Source: Pareuzebyella sediminis (GTDB lineage Bacteria > Bacteroidota > Bacteroidia > Flavobacteriales > Flavobacteriaceae). From it: a stretch of DNA of 64,000 nucleotides. A program made the translations under genes and the position numbers. Under the pieces are notes generated by a model. The model did not search any database. It was not told the DNA's origin and saw nothing but the letters and a program-made list of their open reading frames with translations. Positions 53,495 through 62,786 of the stretch are shown piece after piece. Every line of letters begins with the position of its first letter. Positions within the stretch are counted from its first letter, which is position 1. The DNA is taken from the NCBI RefSeq assembly GCF_008367235.1, contig NZ_VTZS01000002.1, positions 372,001-436,000 of the forward strand, written 5' to 3'.

Positions 53495-54151
53495 ATGAAG
53501 AAAAACGGTTTCATTTTCGACCTTGACGGCGTCATCGTCGACACGGCCAAATACCACTATCTAGCCTGGAAGAACTTGGCCAATAAGCTAGGTTTTGAAT
53601 TTACGGAAGAACAGAATGAACTTTTTAAAGGAGTGAGTCGAAAGCGGTGTCTTGATATCTTACTTCAAATAGGTGGCGTCACCGCCACCCAGAAGCAGTT
53701 TGATCATTGGATGGGAGAAAAAAATAAAGAATATTTGCAATACATAGAAAATATGGATGCCTCCGAGATTTTATCAGATGTACCCAAAGTATTACATTTT
53801 CTAAAGGAAAAAAACATTCAGATGGCCGTAGGGTCGGCGAGTAAAAATGCAAGACCGATCTTGGAAAAGGTGGGTCTGATTTCTTATTTTAACACCATCA
53901 TTGATGGTAACAATGTGACTAAGGCAAAACCTGACCCGGAAGTTTTTTTGCTTGCCGCACAAGAACTTGGGGTCAGACCCCAAGAGTGTGTGGTTTTTGA
54001 AGATGCCGTTGCCGGAATTCAGGCGGCCAAAAATGCCAGTATGACAAGTATAGGAATTGGTGATGCCAAAATTCTAGCGGAGGCCAATTACAACTTCAGG
54101 GATTTTACGGAAATTAGCCTTGATTTTTTGAATGCCGTAATCTATGAGTAG
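53495..54151 (+). CDS. pgmB: Beta-phosphoglucomutase (HAD superfamily)
   Basis: Converts beta-glucose 1-phosphate to glucose 6-phosphate. The 218-residue protein starts at ATG (a TTG five codons earlier is ignored). GFIFDLDGVIVDTA holds the nucleophile Asp9 and acid/base Asp11, AVGSASKNA the Ser of motif 2, TKAKPDPEVFL the Lys, and VFEDAVAGIQAA the metal-binding acidic pair. The cap domain has KYHYLAWKNLA, the signature of sugar-specific members. Its product role fits directly with the GH65 phosphorylase downstream, which releases beta-glucose 1-phosphate. It probably starts the metabolic part of the LacI-led operon. Confidence 0.95.
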   Translation: MKKNGFIFDLDGVIVDTAKYHYLAWKNLANKLGFEFTEEQNELFKGVSRKRCLDILLQIGGVTATQKQFDHWMGEKNKEYLQYIENMDASEILSDVPKVLHFLKEKNIQMAVGSASKNARPILEKVGLISYFNTIIDGNNVTKAKPDPEVFLLAAQELGVRPQECVVFEDAVAGIQAAKNASMTSIGIGDAKILAEANYNFRDFTEISLDFLNAVIYE

Positions 54152-54263
54152 CATTTTGAATTCCACGTAATCGAGGCTATACCTTACATTGATGTGAAAC
54201 CCATGGGTCACTAGATAACATCTGGTTTTTTAATTTTTGCAATAATTCTATATACCTAATCGA

Positions 54264-56570
54264 ATGAATCAAGACTATATTATACCCGATGGCTGGTCGA
54301 TTATCGAAGAAGGCTTCGATGCAAATCGTGTGAAATCATCGGAAAGTATTTTCAGTATTGGAAACGGGGCCATGGGGCAACGAGCCAATTTCGAAGAGAC
54401 CTATTCGGGGAATACCTTTCAGGGAAGTTATATTGCCGGAGTTTATTACCCTGATAAAACGCGTGTAGGCTGGTGGAAGAATGGTTATCCTGAGTACTTT
54501 GCAAAAGTATTGAACGCCCCGAATTGGATAGGAATAGATATATACATCGAGGGTCAGTTGCTCGACTTGAACACGTGTTCGCAGGTCGTTGAATTTAGAA
54601 GGGAGCTCCATATGAAAGAGGGGGTTTACACACGCAATTTTAAGGCCGTAATGGCCAATTCAGCGGAAATAGAAGTGAAAGTCACACGCTTTTTAAGCCT
54701 TGAATTCGATGAAGTAGGGGCCATTAAGTATGAAGTAACACCCCTCAATTCGAAAAGGGAGATTACATTTCAACCTTATTTAGATAGCGGTATAACCAAT
54801 GAAGACTCAAATTGGGACGATAAATTTTGGAATACTACGCGTATTGTTTCCGAGGGTAGTCAGGCATTTATAGAGTCACATACCCTGAAGACCAATTTTT
54901 CGGTGTGCACTTTTATGCATTGCCATTTAGACCTTAATGGCGTAAAATTGAATAACCTACCATCCGCCACAAAAGAAGAACAACGCGTCGGTCACCAGTA
55001 CATCACCCAAGTAGAACCGGGAGAAACGTTGTCCCTCTACAAATTTGGCGGTTACACGGTTTCTCGTAATCATGCTGAGGACGATTTGATGCACGCGGCC
55101 AAGAAGGTATTGGCTCAGGTCACCGAACTTGGTTTCGATGCCCTATTGGAAAAACAAAAAAAGGCATGGGCCGAGATTTGGGAAATGAGCGATATTTCCA
55201 TTGATGGCGATGTCAAGGCACAGCAGGGCATACGGTTCAATATTTTTCAGTTGAACCAAACTTATTTAGGGAAAGATTCACGTTTGAACATTGGTCCGAA
55301 AGGCTTTACGGGCGAGAAATACGGTGGAAGTACGTATTGGGATACCGAGGCCTATTGCATACCCTTCTATATGGCCACGAAAGACCAAAAAGTGGCACGT
55401 AACCTGTTGAAATATCGATATAACCATTTGGAAAAGGCCATTGAGAACGCTCAAAAATTGGGTTTTACCAAGGGTGCCGCCCTCTATCCTATGGTAACGA
55501 TGAACGGTGAAGAATGCCATAACGAATGGGAAATTACTTTCGAGGAGATTCATCGCAACGGGGCTATCGCCTTCGCCATTTTCAATTATTGCAGGTTTAC
55601 CGGAGATTACAGCTATATTCTAGAAATGGGTCTTGAGGTCCTTATTGGCATAGCACGTTTTTGGCAGCAAAGGGCCAATTTTTCCGAGCAAAAGAACAAA
55701 TATGTAATCTTGGGGGTCACGGGGCCCAATGAGTATGAGAACAACGTGAACAATAATTGGTATACCAATTATTTGGCCAAATGGTGTATAACTTATACCA
55801 TCGAGCAACTTCAAAAAGTAAAAGAGGGCTTTCCTGAAGATTACAAGCGGGTTATCGGAAAAACTGAAGTGACGGATACCGAAGTAAGGCAATGGGGCAA
55901 GGTGGCTGACCAAATGTATTTTCCATATGCTAAAGAACAAGGGGTGTTTTTACAGCAGGACGGTTTTTTAGATAAAGAGCTGATTACAGTAGAAAACCTG
56001 CCTAAGGCACAACGGCCCATTAATCAAAAATGGAGTTGGGATAGAATTCTCCGGTCGCCCTACATTAAACAGGCCGATGTGTTGCAAGGGTTCTATTTCT
56101 TCGAAGATCATTTCTCTTTGGAAGATTTAAAAAACCATTTTGATTTTTACGAACCCTTTACGGTTCACGAATCATCCCTATCCCCTTGTGTTCATAGTAT
56201 TCAAGCGGCTAAACTGAATCAAATGGAGCAGGCCTACACCTTTTATTTGAGGACCTCGAGATTAGATTTAGACGATTACAACAAAGAGGTGGAAGAAGGC
56301 CTACATATTACCTCAATGGCAGGAACATGGATGAGCATCGTCGAGGGTTTCGGAGGTATGCGCGTCGTAGAGGATACATTGTCTTTTACGCCTCGAATTC
56401 CTTTACAATGGAAAGGGTATTCCTTTAAAGTAAATTTTAGGGATCAAATTGTAAAGGTTTCGGTCACCGCCCAAAAGACTCTTTTTCTGCTTACCGGAAA
56501 GAATGCGATCACCATTCAGGTCAATGGAAGCCCGGTGCAGTTGAGGCCTAATACCGCCGTTGAAATTTGA
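54264..56570 (+). CDS. GH65 disaccharide phosphorylase (maltose phosphorylase type)
   Basis: 768-residue cytoplasmic glycoside phosphorylase, splitting an alpha-glucosyl disaccharide with phosphate into glucose and beta-glucose 1-phosphate. The beta-sandwich domain opens with WSIIEEGFDANRVKSSESIF and SIGNGAMGQR. The helical barrel has KYGGSTYWDTEAYCIPFYMA and the catalytic acid Glu490 in VTGPNEYENNVNNNW. The phosphate site is in TVHESSLSPCVHS near residue 635-645. Maltose is the most likely substrate, given pgmB directly upstream and a GH13 enzyme downstream; trehalose or kojibiose cannot be ruled out by sequence. There is no signal peptide. Confidence 0.93.
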   Translation: MNQDYIIPDGWSIIEEGFDANRVKSSESIFSIGNGAMGQRANFEETYSGNTFQGSYIAGVYYPDKTRVGWWKNGYPEYFAKVLNAPNWIGIDIYIEGQLLDLNTCSQVVEFRRELHMKEGVYTRNFKAVMANSAEIEVKVTRFLSLEFDEVGAIKYEVTPLNSKREITFQPYLDSGITNEDSNWDDKFWNTTRIVSEGSQAFIESHTLKTNFSVCTFMHCHLDLNGVKLNNLPSATKEEQRVGHQYITQVEPGETLSLYKFGGYTVSRNHAEDDLMHAAKKVLAQVTELGFDALLEKQKKAWAEIWEMSDISIDGDVKAQQGIRFNIFQLNQTYLGKDSRLNIGPKGFTGEKYGGSTYWDTEAYCIPFYMATKDQKVARNLLKYRYNHLEKAIENAQKLGFTKGAALYPMVTMNGEECHNEWEITFEEIHRNGAIAFAIFNYCRFTGDYSYILEMGLEVLIGIARFWQQRANFSEQKNKYVILGVTGPNEYENNVNNNWYTNYLAKWCITYTIEQLQKVKEGFPEDYKRVIGKTEVTDTEVRQWGKVADQMYFPYAKEQGVFLQQDGFLDKELITVENLPKAQRPINQKWSWDRILRSPYIKQADVLQGFYFFEDHFSLEDLKNHFDFYEPFTVHESSLSPCVHSIQAAKLNQMEQAYTFYLRTSRLDLDDYNKEVEEGLHITSMAGTWMSIVEGFGGMRVVEDTLSFTPRIPLQWKGYSFKVNFRDQIVKVSVTAQKTLFLLTGKNAITIQVNGSPVQLRPNTAVEI

Positions 56571-58372
56571 ACAAAAAGAACAAGATCAGAGTGACATCCA
56601 AAGAGAAAAAAAAAGTGGTTTATCATGTGTTTACCAGATTGTTCGGTAATACCAATACCACCTATAAACCATGGGGTACCATTAGTGAGAATGGAGTTGG
56701 AAAATTTTCTGATTTTACGGCGAAAGCGCTGAAAGAAATAAAGAGTTTGGGGGTCACCCATATTTGGTACACCGGGGTATTGCACCATGCCTTGATACAC
56801 GACTATATTGAGTACGGCATATCGAACGATGATCCCGATGTGGTCAAAGGAAGGGCGGGATCTCCCTATGCGGTTAAAGATTATTACAATGTAAATCCAG
56901 ATCTTGCCAACGACCCTGGCGAACGCCTTGAAGAATTCAAGGCACTCATCGACCGCACCCATAAGGTAGGGCTTCAATTGATTATCGATATCGTGCCTAA
57001 CCATGTGGCCCGTAACTACGAAGGAAAGTCAACTCCTGAAGGTTATGAGCCTTTTGGCGCCTCCGACGATACTTCAGTAGTTTATGCCCGGAACAATAAC
57101 TTTTATTACATTCCGAATGAGGCTTTTCAAGTACCGGAATGGCGGGATGGTTATGTGCCTCTCGGTGGAGAAATACCTAAGTATCTAGATGGTAAATTCG
57201 TTGAAAATCCAGCAAAATGGACCGGTAATGGATCTCGACTTGCCCGCCCCGATTTTAACGATTGGTACGAGACGGTAAAAATTAACTACGGAGTACGACC
57301 TGATGGGTCCTACGATTTCGAAAGATTGCCCGAAGCATACGGAAATAAAGATTATAAAGCGCATTATCAATTTTGGAAAGAACGGTCTGTACCCAGTTCT
57401 TGGATAAAGTTCAAGGATATAGCCCTATTTTGGCTAGATATGGGAGTAGATGGATTTCGATATGATATGGCTGAAATGGTTCCGGTCGAATTTTGGAGTT
57501 ACATGAACTCTCATATCAAGATGAAGAGACCCGATGCCCTTCTACTCGCCGAAGTGTATAACCCCAATGAATACCGAAACTATATTTTCAAAGGGAAAAT
57601 GGATTATCTCTATGATAAAGTCGAAATGTATGACTCGCTCAAGCAGATCATGCAAGGATATGGCTGGACGGACCATATCCCCGTCATAAAACGGGGTACC
57701 GAAGATATCGAACATCATCTGCTTCATTTTTTAGAGAATCATGACGAACAGCGTATTGCCAGCCCTGCCTTTGCAGGAGATGCGCAAAAAGGAAAACCGG
57801 CAATGGTCGTTTCGGCGACCATGACCACTGCCCCGGTCATGATATATTTCGGTCAAGAAGTGGGCGAGCCGGCTTTGGAGAACGCAGGTTTTGGAAGCCC
57901 AACCCGAACCTCGATTTTTGATTACATAGGCGTTCCTCATCATCAACGTTGGGTTAATGACAAAAAGTTTGATGGAGGTGCACTTTCGGAAGAAGAAGGG
58001 CAACTACGGGATTTTTATAAGCGTTTGCTTAATTTTACTAGTAGCAGCGCGGCCCTTATGGGGCATTATCAAGATATTCATTTTTATAATCGGGAACATA
58101 CCGAGTATTACAACCACCATGTGCTATCTTATGTGCGTTGGTGCGACCGTGAAAAACTTATTGTCGTCGCCAACTTTGATGCGAACGATTGGTTTGGTTT
58201 TGAACTCCAAATTCCTTTTGAAATTATCTCTAAATGGGGGCTTTCAGAAGGAAATTATACTTTGGTCGATGCCCTATATGGTAGTCGACGCGTGCTCAAA
58301 GTAAAAAATGGATTAGGTCAGGTTCGAATCGATGTCGACCCCTTACAATCTTTTGTGCTCAAAATAGAATAG
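56567..58372 (+). CDS. GH13 family alpha-amylase-type enzyme, cytoplasmic
   Basis: 601 residues. The catalytic triad is Asp300 (DGFRYDMAEMVP), Glu329 (LLAEVYNP) and Asp393 (FLENHDEQR). The (beta/alpha)8 opening is THIWYTGVLHHALIHDY and the region-I motif IDIVPNHVARN. No signal peptide is seen. The TTG start overlaps the GH65 stop (TTGA), a translational coupling arrangement; an in-frame GTG eight codons on is a rival start. The enzyme would cut imported maltooligosaccharides before the phosphorylase acts. VVYHVFTRLFGN at the N terminus is a variant form, so substrate specificity is uncertain. Confidence 0.9.
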   Translation: MNKKNKIRVTSKEKKKVVYHVFTRLFGNTNTTYKPWGTISENGVGKFSDFTAKALKEIKSLGVTHIWYTGVLHHALIHDYIEYGISNDDPDVVKGRAGSPYAVKDYYNVNPDLANDPGERLEEFKALIDRTHKVGLQLIIDIVPNHVARNYEGKSTPEGYEPFGASDDTSVVYARNNNFYYIPNEAFQVPEWRDGYVPLGGEIPKYLDGKFVENPAKWTGNGSRLARPDFNDWYETVKINYGVRPDGSYDFERLPEAYGNKDYKAHYQFWKERSVPSSWIKFKDIALFWLDMGVDGFRYDMAEMVPVEFWSYMNSHIKMKRPDALLLAEVYNPNEYRNYIFKGKMDYLYDKVEMYDSLKQIMQGYGWTDHIPVIKRGTEDIEHHLLHFLENHDEQRIASPAFAGDAQKGKPAMVVSATMTTAPVMIYFGQEVGEPALENAGFGSPTRTSIFDYIGVPHHQRWVNDKKFDGGALSEEEGQLRDFYKRLLNFTSSSAALMGHYQDIHFYNREHTEYYNHHVLSYVRWCDREKLIVVANFDANDWFGFELQIPFEIISKWGLSEGNYTLVDALYGSRRVLKVKNGLGQVRIDVDPLQSFVLKIE

Positions 58373-58378
58373 TTCATT

Positions 58379-59128
58379 ATGATGAAAAGAAATACGATAT
58401 TTATACTGTTATCACTCGCAATTTTATCTGGTTGTATGCAAAGCGGACCATTAACGATAGGCCATCGTGGGGCAATGGGACACGAAACAGAAAACACTCT
58501 GGCCTCAATACAAAAGGCCATTGATTTGGGGGTCGATATGATTGAAATTGATGTCTTCAAAATTAAAAGCGGTGAAATCATAGTCTTTCATGACAACACC
58601 GTAGACCGACTTACGAATGGAATGGGAGAAATTGAAGGATATACTCTTTTGGAGTTAAAGAAGTTAAGGCTAGAAGGAGGGCATAGCATTCCAACACTTG
58701 AAGAAGTGTTGGATTTGATGGATGCCAAGGTAGATTTGAATATTGAATTGAAAGGAGCAGATACGGCCGCTGATGTAGATGCCATTGTTCATTCCTATAT
58801 AGACAAGGGCAAATGGAAGCTAAGCGATTTTATCATTTCCAGCTTTAAATGGGGCGAGCTTGAATCCATGAGAAAGATTGATGCGCAGATACCGATTGCG
58901 ATTCTGATCGATAAAGATCCATTAAAAGCGATTGCAATTGCAGAAGAGCTTCAAGCTGAGGCCATAAATCCAAATTTCGAATCGTTAAACCCGCAAAATA
59001 CTTTAGCAATAAAGGAAGCAGGGTTTAAAATATATCCTTGGACGGTCAACGAAACCGAAGATATCACTAAAATGAAGAGTCTCGGGGTCGATGGAATAAT
59101 AACCAACTATCCTGAACGCATAAGGTAA
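58379..59128 (+). CDS. Glycerophosphodiester phosphodiesterase lipoprotein
   Basis: 249 residues with lipobox LSGC (Cys19). The GDPD fold is shown by TIGHRGAMGHETENT (His29, Arg30, Glu38), EIDVFKIKSGEIIVFHDNTV (Glu56, Asp58, His71), LNIELKG and the late FKIYPWTVNE. It hydrolyses glycerophosphodiesters to glycerol 3-phosphate and an alcohol, so it recycles phospholipid head groups in the periplasm. It is preceded by the GH13 gene (6 bases) and its last base overlaps the ATG of the flavoprotein gene (TAATG). Confidence 0.93.
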   Translation: MMKRNTIFILLSLAILSGCMQSGPLTIGHRGAMGHETENTLASIQKAIDLGVDMIEIDVFKIKSGEIIVFHDNTVDRLTNGMGEIEGYTLLELKKLRLEGGHSIPTLEEVLDLMDAKVDLNIELKGADTAADVDAIVHSYIDKGKWKLSDFIISSFKWGELESMRKIDAQIPIAILIDKDPLKAIAIAEELQAEAINPNFESLNPQNTLAIKEAGFKIYPWTVNETEDITKMKSLGVDGIITNYPERIR

Positions 59129-60411
59129 TGTTCGATGTCATAATTGTCGGGGGTGGCGCTGCTGGTTTTTATTCTGCCATTCATATTGCCGAAGCACGAC
59201 CCGATTTGAAGATTGCCATTTTAGAACAAGGAAAACAAGTGCTCGGGAAGGTGAAAGTTTCTGGAGGCGGAAGGTGCAATGTGACCCATGCTACTTTCGA
59301 CCCCAAAAACTTGATTAAAAACTATCCAAGGGGCGAAAAAGAGCTCCTTGGCCCGTTCTATACTTATGCCAGTACTGAGGTTGTCTCTTTTTTTGAGAAG
59401 AGGGGGGTATCCTTAAAGGTGGAGGCCGATGGCAGAATGTTTCCAACTTCCGATTCTTCGCAAACTATTATCGACTGTTTTCTCGATGAGGCTGATCGTC
59501 TTGGGATAAGTATTCTCAGGCATAGTAAGGTGACAGAAATAAGACCTGAAAATTTAGAAGATGGTGATAAGATATGGAATGTCGTATCGATTAGGGGAGC
59601 TTACCGCTGTAGAAGATTGGAAGTCGCGACCGGCAGTAGCACGAAAATTTGGCAGCTGCTGGAAAAATTGGGTCATGTTATAGTGAAGCCAGTACCTTCT
59701 TTATTTACCTTCAATTGCAATGACAAAAGGATTACCGGTATTCAAGGCATAAGTGTTAAGGCCAGAGTCGATTTATTTGATACGAAACGCCCTAACTCAA
59801 AGGTCACTGTAGCGTTAAAGAGTAAGAAGACCGAACTGCCTTTGCTCACCGAAGAAGGCCCGGTACTTATAACGCATTGGGGGTTGAGTGGTCCTGCAAT
59901 ATTAAGGCTATCTGCGTGGGGAGCTAGATTGCTAAACGAAAAGGACTATCGGTTCAGGGTTAGAATTAATTGGCTGCCTGACTATCATTTTGAAGGTATC
60001 ATGAAATTACTTCTTCAAGTCAAGACGGTCGAGGCTAAAAAAACAGTGTTGCGTACGAAGGCGGTTAATTTACCCCGAAGGCTTTGGAGCAGTTTGGTGA
60101 AAGCCTCTGGCATCGATGAAACGGAGCGATGGGCCCACATTTCGAAGTTTAAATTGGAAAATTTGGCAAGAGAATTGACCCAATGCGAGCTCGATATTGA
60201 CGGTAAGAGTACTTTTAAGGAAGAATTCGTAACCGCTGGTGGGGTTGATTTAAAGGAAATTAACTTTAAGACTTTTGAAAGTAAAAAGCAGTCCCAATTG
60301 TTCTTTGCGGGAGAAGTGATGAATATTGATGCCATTACCGGGGGCTTTAATTTTCAGAGCGCTTGGACCGGCGGGTATATCGCTGCACAGGGTATTATAA
60401 ACTCTCTGTAG
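59128..60411 (+). CDS. HI0933-type FAD-dependent oxidoreductase (YhiN/BaiN family)
   Basis: 427-residue flavoprotein. The N-terminal dinucleotide motif is DVIIVGGGAAGFYSAIHIAE; the family marker is KVSGGGRCNVTH; the C-terminal FFAGEVMNIDAITGGFNFQS and AWTGGYIAAQ close the FAD site. An insertion of about 150 residues holds the variable substrate domain. Its function is not established; some homologues reduce bile acids or aminoacetone, but that cannot be carried over. It starts on the stop codon of the GDPD gene and so is cotranscribed with it. Confidence 0.92.
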   Translation: MFDVIIVGGGAAGFYSAIHIAEARPDLKIAILEQGKQVLGKVKVSGGGRCNVTHATFDPKNLIKNYPRGEKELLGPFYTYASTEVVSFFEKRGVSLKVEADGRMFPTSDSSQTIIDCFLDEADRLGISILRHSKVTEIRPENLEDGDKIWNVVSIRGAYRCRRLEVATGSSTKIWQLLEKLGHVIVKPVPSLFTFNCNDKRITGIQGISVKARVDLFDTKRPNSKVTVALKSKKTELPLLTEEGPVLITHWGLSGPAILRLSAWGARLLNEKDYRFRVRINWLPDYHFEGIMKLLLQVKTVEAKKTVLRTKAVNLPRRLWSSLVKASGIDETERWAHISKFKLENLARELTQCELDIDGKSTFKEEFVTAGGVDLKEINFKTFESKKQSQLFFAGEVMNIDAITGGFNFQSAWTGGYIAAQGIINSL

Positions 60412-60457
60412 CAATGGGTGAGCTTTTATGTGAATGGGTAGCATGGAATAAAATAAT

Positions 60458-61012
60458 ATGGAGATTATGAAAACTTTTATTGTGCTATTGCGGGGCATCA
60501 ATGTCAGTGGGCAAAAACAAATAAAAATGGCCGATTTACGATCCATGCTAGAAAAAAATAATTTTGAGAATGTTAGAACCTATATACAAAGTGGAAACGT
60601 TGTTCTTGATTCGAAAGAAACCGCTATTCCACTTTTGGAGGCTACCATATCTGCCGCAATCAAAGCAACTTTTGGTTTCGAGATTCCGGTACTGGTAAAA
60701 TTGAAAGGAGACATTCAAGATATTTTGAAACGGAATCCTTTTGAGGAGACAGCAAATAATAGTGATAAAAGATTGTACTACGTACTACTTAAAACAGCCC
60801 CTGATAGAGATCTTGTGAAAGCTTTCGAAACGGAAAGGTATGAAAATGAGGGATTTTCCGTAGCAAGTGATTGCGTGTATTTAGTTTGCAATAAAGGTTA
60901 TGGAAACGCCAAACTAAATAATAATTTGATTGAGCGAAAATTAAAGGTTGAGGCGACTACCAGAAATCATAGAACCATGCTAAGGTTGGTGGAAATGGGT
61001 GAAACCCTCTAA
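60458..61012 (+). CDS. DUF1697 family protein
   Basis: 184 residues; ATG at 60458 or three codons later. The N terminus (M)KTFIVLLRGINVSGQKQIKM and the following ADLRSMLEKNNFENVRTYIQ, SGNVVLDSKE are diagnostic of the DUF1697 family, small cytoplasmic proteins of unknown function. The C-terminal part ends NNLIERKLKVEATTRNHRTM, another conserved stretch. It follows the flavoprotein gene after 46 bases and converges with tspO 25 bases away. Confidence 0.88.
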   Translation: MEIMKTFIVLLRGINVSGQKQIKMADLRSMLEKNNFENVRTYIQSGNVVLDSKETAIPLLEATISAAIKATFGFEIPVLVKLKGDIQDILKRNPFEETANNSDKRLYYVLLKTAPDRDLVKAFETERYENEGFSVASDCVYLVCNKGYGNAKLNNNLIERKLKVEATTRNHRTMLRLVEMGETL

Positions 61013-61037
61013 ACTTGTGCTTTAGGGATTGGCCACG

Positions 61038-61523
61038 CTAGTGGTTTAGTTCCCAAATTTTGTAGTTCAATACCGCTGCAAAACCTACCCATAGCAGGTA
61101 TGGAATGAGGAGATAGGCGGCCCATTTGTTAACTACTTTAAACCAGCGTATCGTCAATACCAACAATATAAGCAGGATAATAATAACTAGTAACGCCCAA
61201 AAGGGTTCTTTGAGACCAAAAAAAACAATACTCCAGGCGGCATTCACCAGCAACTGAAAAACGAAATGATATAAAGCTGTTTGCACCCACAAATGGTAAA
61301 CTCCTTTCGCCCACACTAAACCAGCAGCGACCCCCATGCTTACGTAAAGAAAAAACCAAACTGGAGCGAACAACCAATTCGGAGGGTTAAAACTGGGCTT
61401 CCTCAAGGTAACGTACCAATCGTTCACCGAACTTTGGGTGATAAAACTTGATAGAAACCCAATAATTAGGCAAATGGTAACTGATATTGAGATATAGAAT
61501 AGTTTTTTCTTCAACTGGTCCAC
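61038..61523 (-). CDS. tspO: TspO/MBR family protein
   Basis: 161-residue integral membrane protein with five helices. Signature segments are VTLRKPSFNPPNWLFAPVWF, LYVSMGVAAGLVWAKGV, and LLVNAAWSIVFFGL, followed by the helix starting PYLLWVGFAAVLNYKIWELN. Family members bind porphyrins, sterols or carotenoid-related ligands and affect stress responses. Direction is opposite to both neighbours, so it is a single-gene unit; the upstream 85 bases also serve the mvaD side. Confidence 0.95.
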   Translation of the reverse strand: MDQLKKKLFYISISVTICLIIGFLSSFITQSSVNDWYVTLRKPSFNPPNWLFAPVWFFLYVSMGVAAGLVWAKGVYHLWVQTALYHFVFQLLVNAAWSIVFFGLKEPFWALLVIIILLILLVLTIRWFKVVNKWAAYLLIPYLLWVGFAAVLNYKIWELNH

Positions 61524-61608
61524 GTATTTCGCCTAAAATAATGATTTATTTTATGGAAGGCCATCCTCTTTGGCTTAAAAACTATCTTTGCATAAAATGG
61601 TGTATTCG

Positions 61609-62712
61609 ATGACCGAAAAAGATTTTATTCCTACCCATTATTCTAAAAGAAATATTGAGAGCGTTCAAGAAGGTAAACAAGGTAAAACGGTATGGAAGTC
61701 TCCAAGTAATATCGCATTGGTGAAATATTGGGGTAAACGAGAAAATCAACTACCAGCAAATCCTTCTATCAGTTTTACGCTTGATTCCTGTGCAACGGTC
61801 ACTTCTGTTACCTTCACGAAACTGAAAAACAGATCCAAGACCTTTGCATTTGACGTACTGTTCGAAGGCGAGTCAAGACCAGATTTCCGTCCTAAAATAG
61901 CGACTTTCTTGAACCGGATTGAAACCTATCTTCCGTTTTTACGTTGGTATAATTTGCGGATCGAAACCTCGAATTCATTTCCCCATAGTAGTGGAATCGC
62001 TTCTTCCGCGAGTGGCATGTCGGCACTTGCCCTCTGCCTCATCGACATGGAAAATGATATTGCGCCCATGGCCGACGAGGAGTTCTTTATAAAGAAAGCA
62101 TCATTTTTGGCCCGATTGGGATCGGGTAGTGCCTGTCGAAGCGTTGAAGGAGATATCGTACATTGGGGTTATCATGAAAAAACGAAAGGAAGTTCTGATT
62201 TATACGGTATTAAGTTCCCTTACGCCGTAGATGATATATTTAAGGAATATCAAGATACCATTCTATTGGTCGATAAAGGAAAGAAAGAGGTAAGTAGCAC
62301 TTTGGGCCATAATTTAATGCATGGTCATCCTTTTGCACAGCGGCGTTTTGAGCAGGCCCATACCAATCTCGACCGTTTACATAAAGTTTTTTCCAGTGGA
62401 GATCTTGACGGCTTTGTGGACATTGTAGAAAGTGAGGCGTTGACCTTGCATGCTATGATGATGTCCAGTAGGCCTTACTTCATTTTGATGAAGCCAAATA
62501 CCTTGGAAATAATAAATAAAATATGGGCGTTCAGAAAAGCGACCCAAAGTAAGGTTTGCTTTACTTTAGATGCGGGTGCGAACGTACATGTGCTTTATCC
62601 GAAAATGGAGAAGCAACGGGTGCTTGAGTTTATTGAAAACGATCTGGTTGCCCACTGCGAAAAAGGGCATTATATTTGCGACAGAATTGGATATGGTGCT
62701 AAAAAAATGTAA
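61609..62712 (+). CDS. mvaD: Diphosphomevalonate decarboxylase
   Basis: GHMP-kinase-fold enzyme turning mevalonate 5-diphosphate into isopentenyl diphosphate using ATP. The start giving MTEKDFIPTHYS is preferred; an ATG four codons upstream and a TTG still further are possible. Marks are SPSNIALVKYWGKRE, LPANPSISFTLD, and NSFPHSSGIASSASGMSALA (ATP loop), with RSVEGDIVHWG and LDAGANVHVLYP towards the end. Length (about 367) is slightly above typical bacterial MvaD. It precedes a GHMP kinase of the same pathway and a UbiA prenyltransferase. Confidence 0.95.
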   Translation: MTEKDFIPTHYSKRNIESVQEGKQGKTVWKSPSNIALVKYWGKRENQLPANPSISFTLDSCATVTSVTFTKLKNRSKTFAFDVLFEGESRPDFRPKIATFLNRIETYLPFLRWYNLRIETSNSFPHSSGIASSASGMSALALCLIDMENDIAPMADEEFFIKKASFLARLGSGSACRSVEGDIVHWGYHEKTKGSSDLYGIKFPYAVDDIFKEYQDTILLVDKGKKEVSSTLGHNLMHGHPFAQRRFEQAHTNLDRLHKVFSSGDLDGFVDIVESEALTLHAMMMSSRPYFILMKPNTLEIINKIWAFRKATQSKVCFTLDAGANVHVLYPKMEKQRVLEFIENDLVAHCEKGHYICDRIGYGAKKM

Positions 62713-62786
62713 CTTTTATCATAATTAAGGTATTCGACCGTTTAATGGTATTCCACTCGATACTTATTATTTAGAAATATAAATAT

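Noticed and set aside
54186-54230. Palindromic ACCCATGGGT before the GH65 gene
   Set aside because: Only ten bases, with imperfect flanks unlike the LacI operator found upstream; no support for a regulator site.
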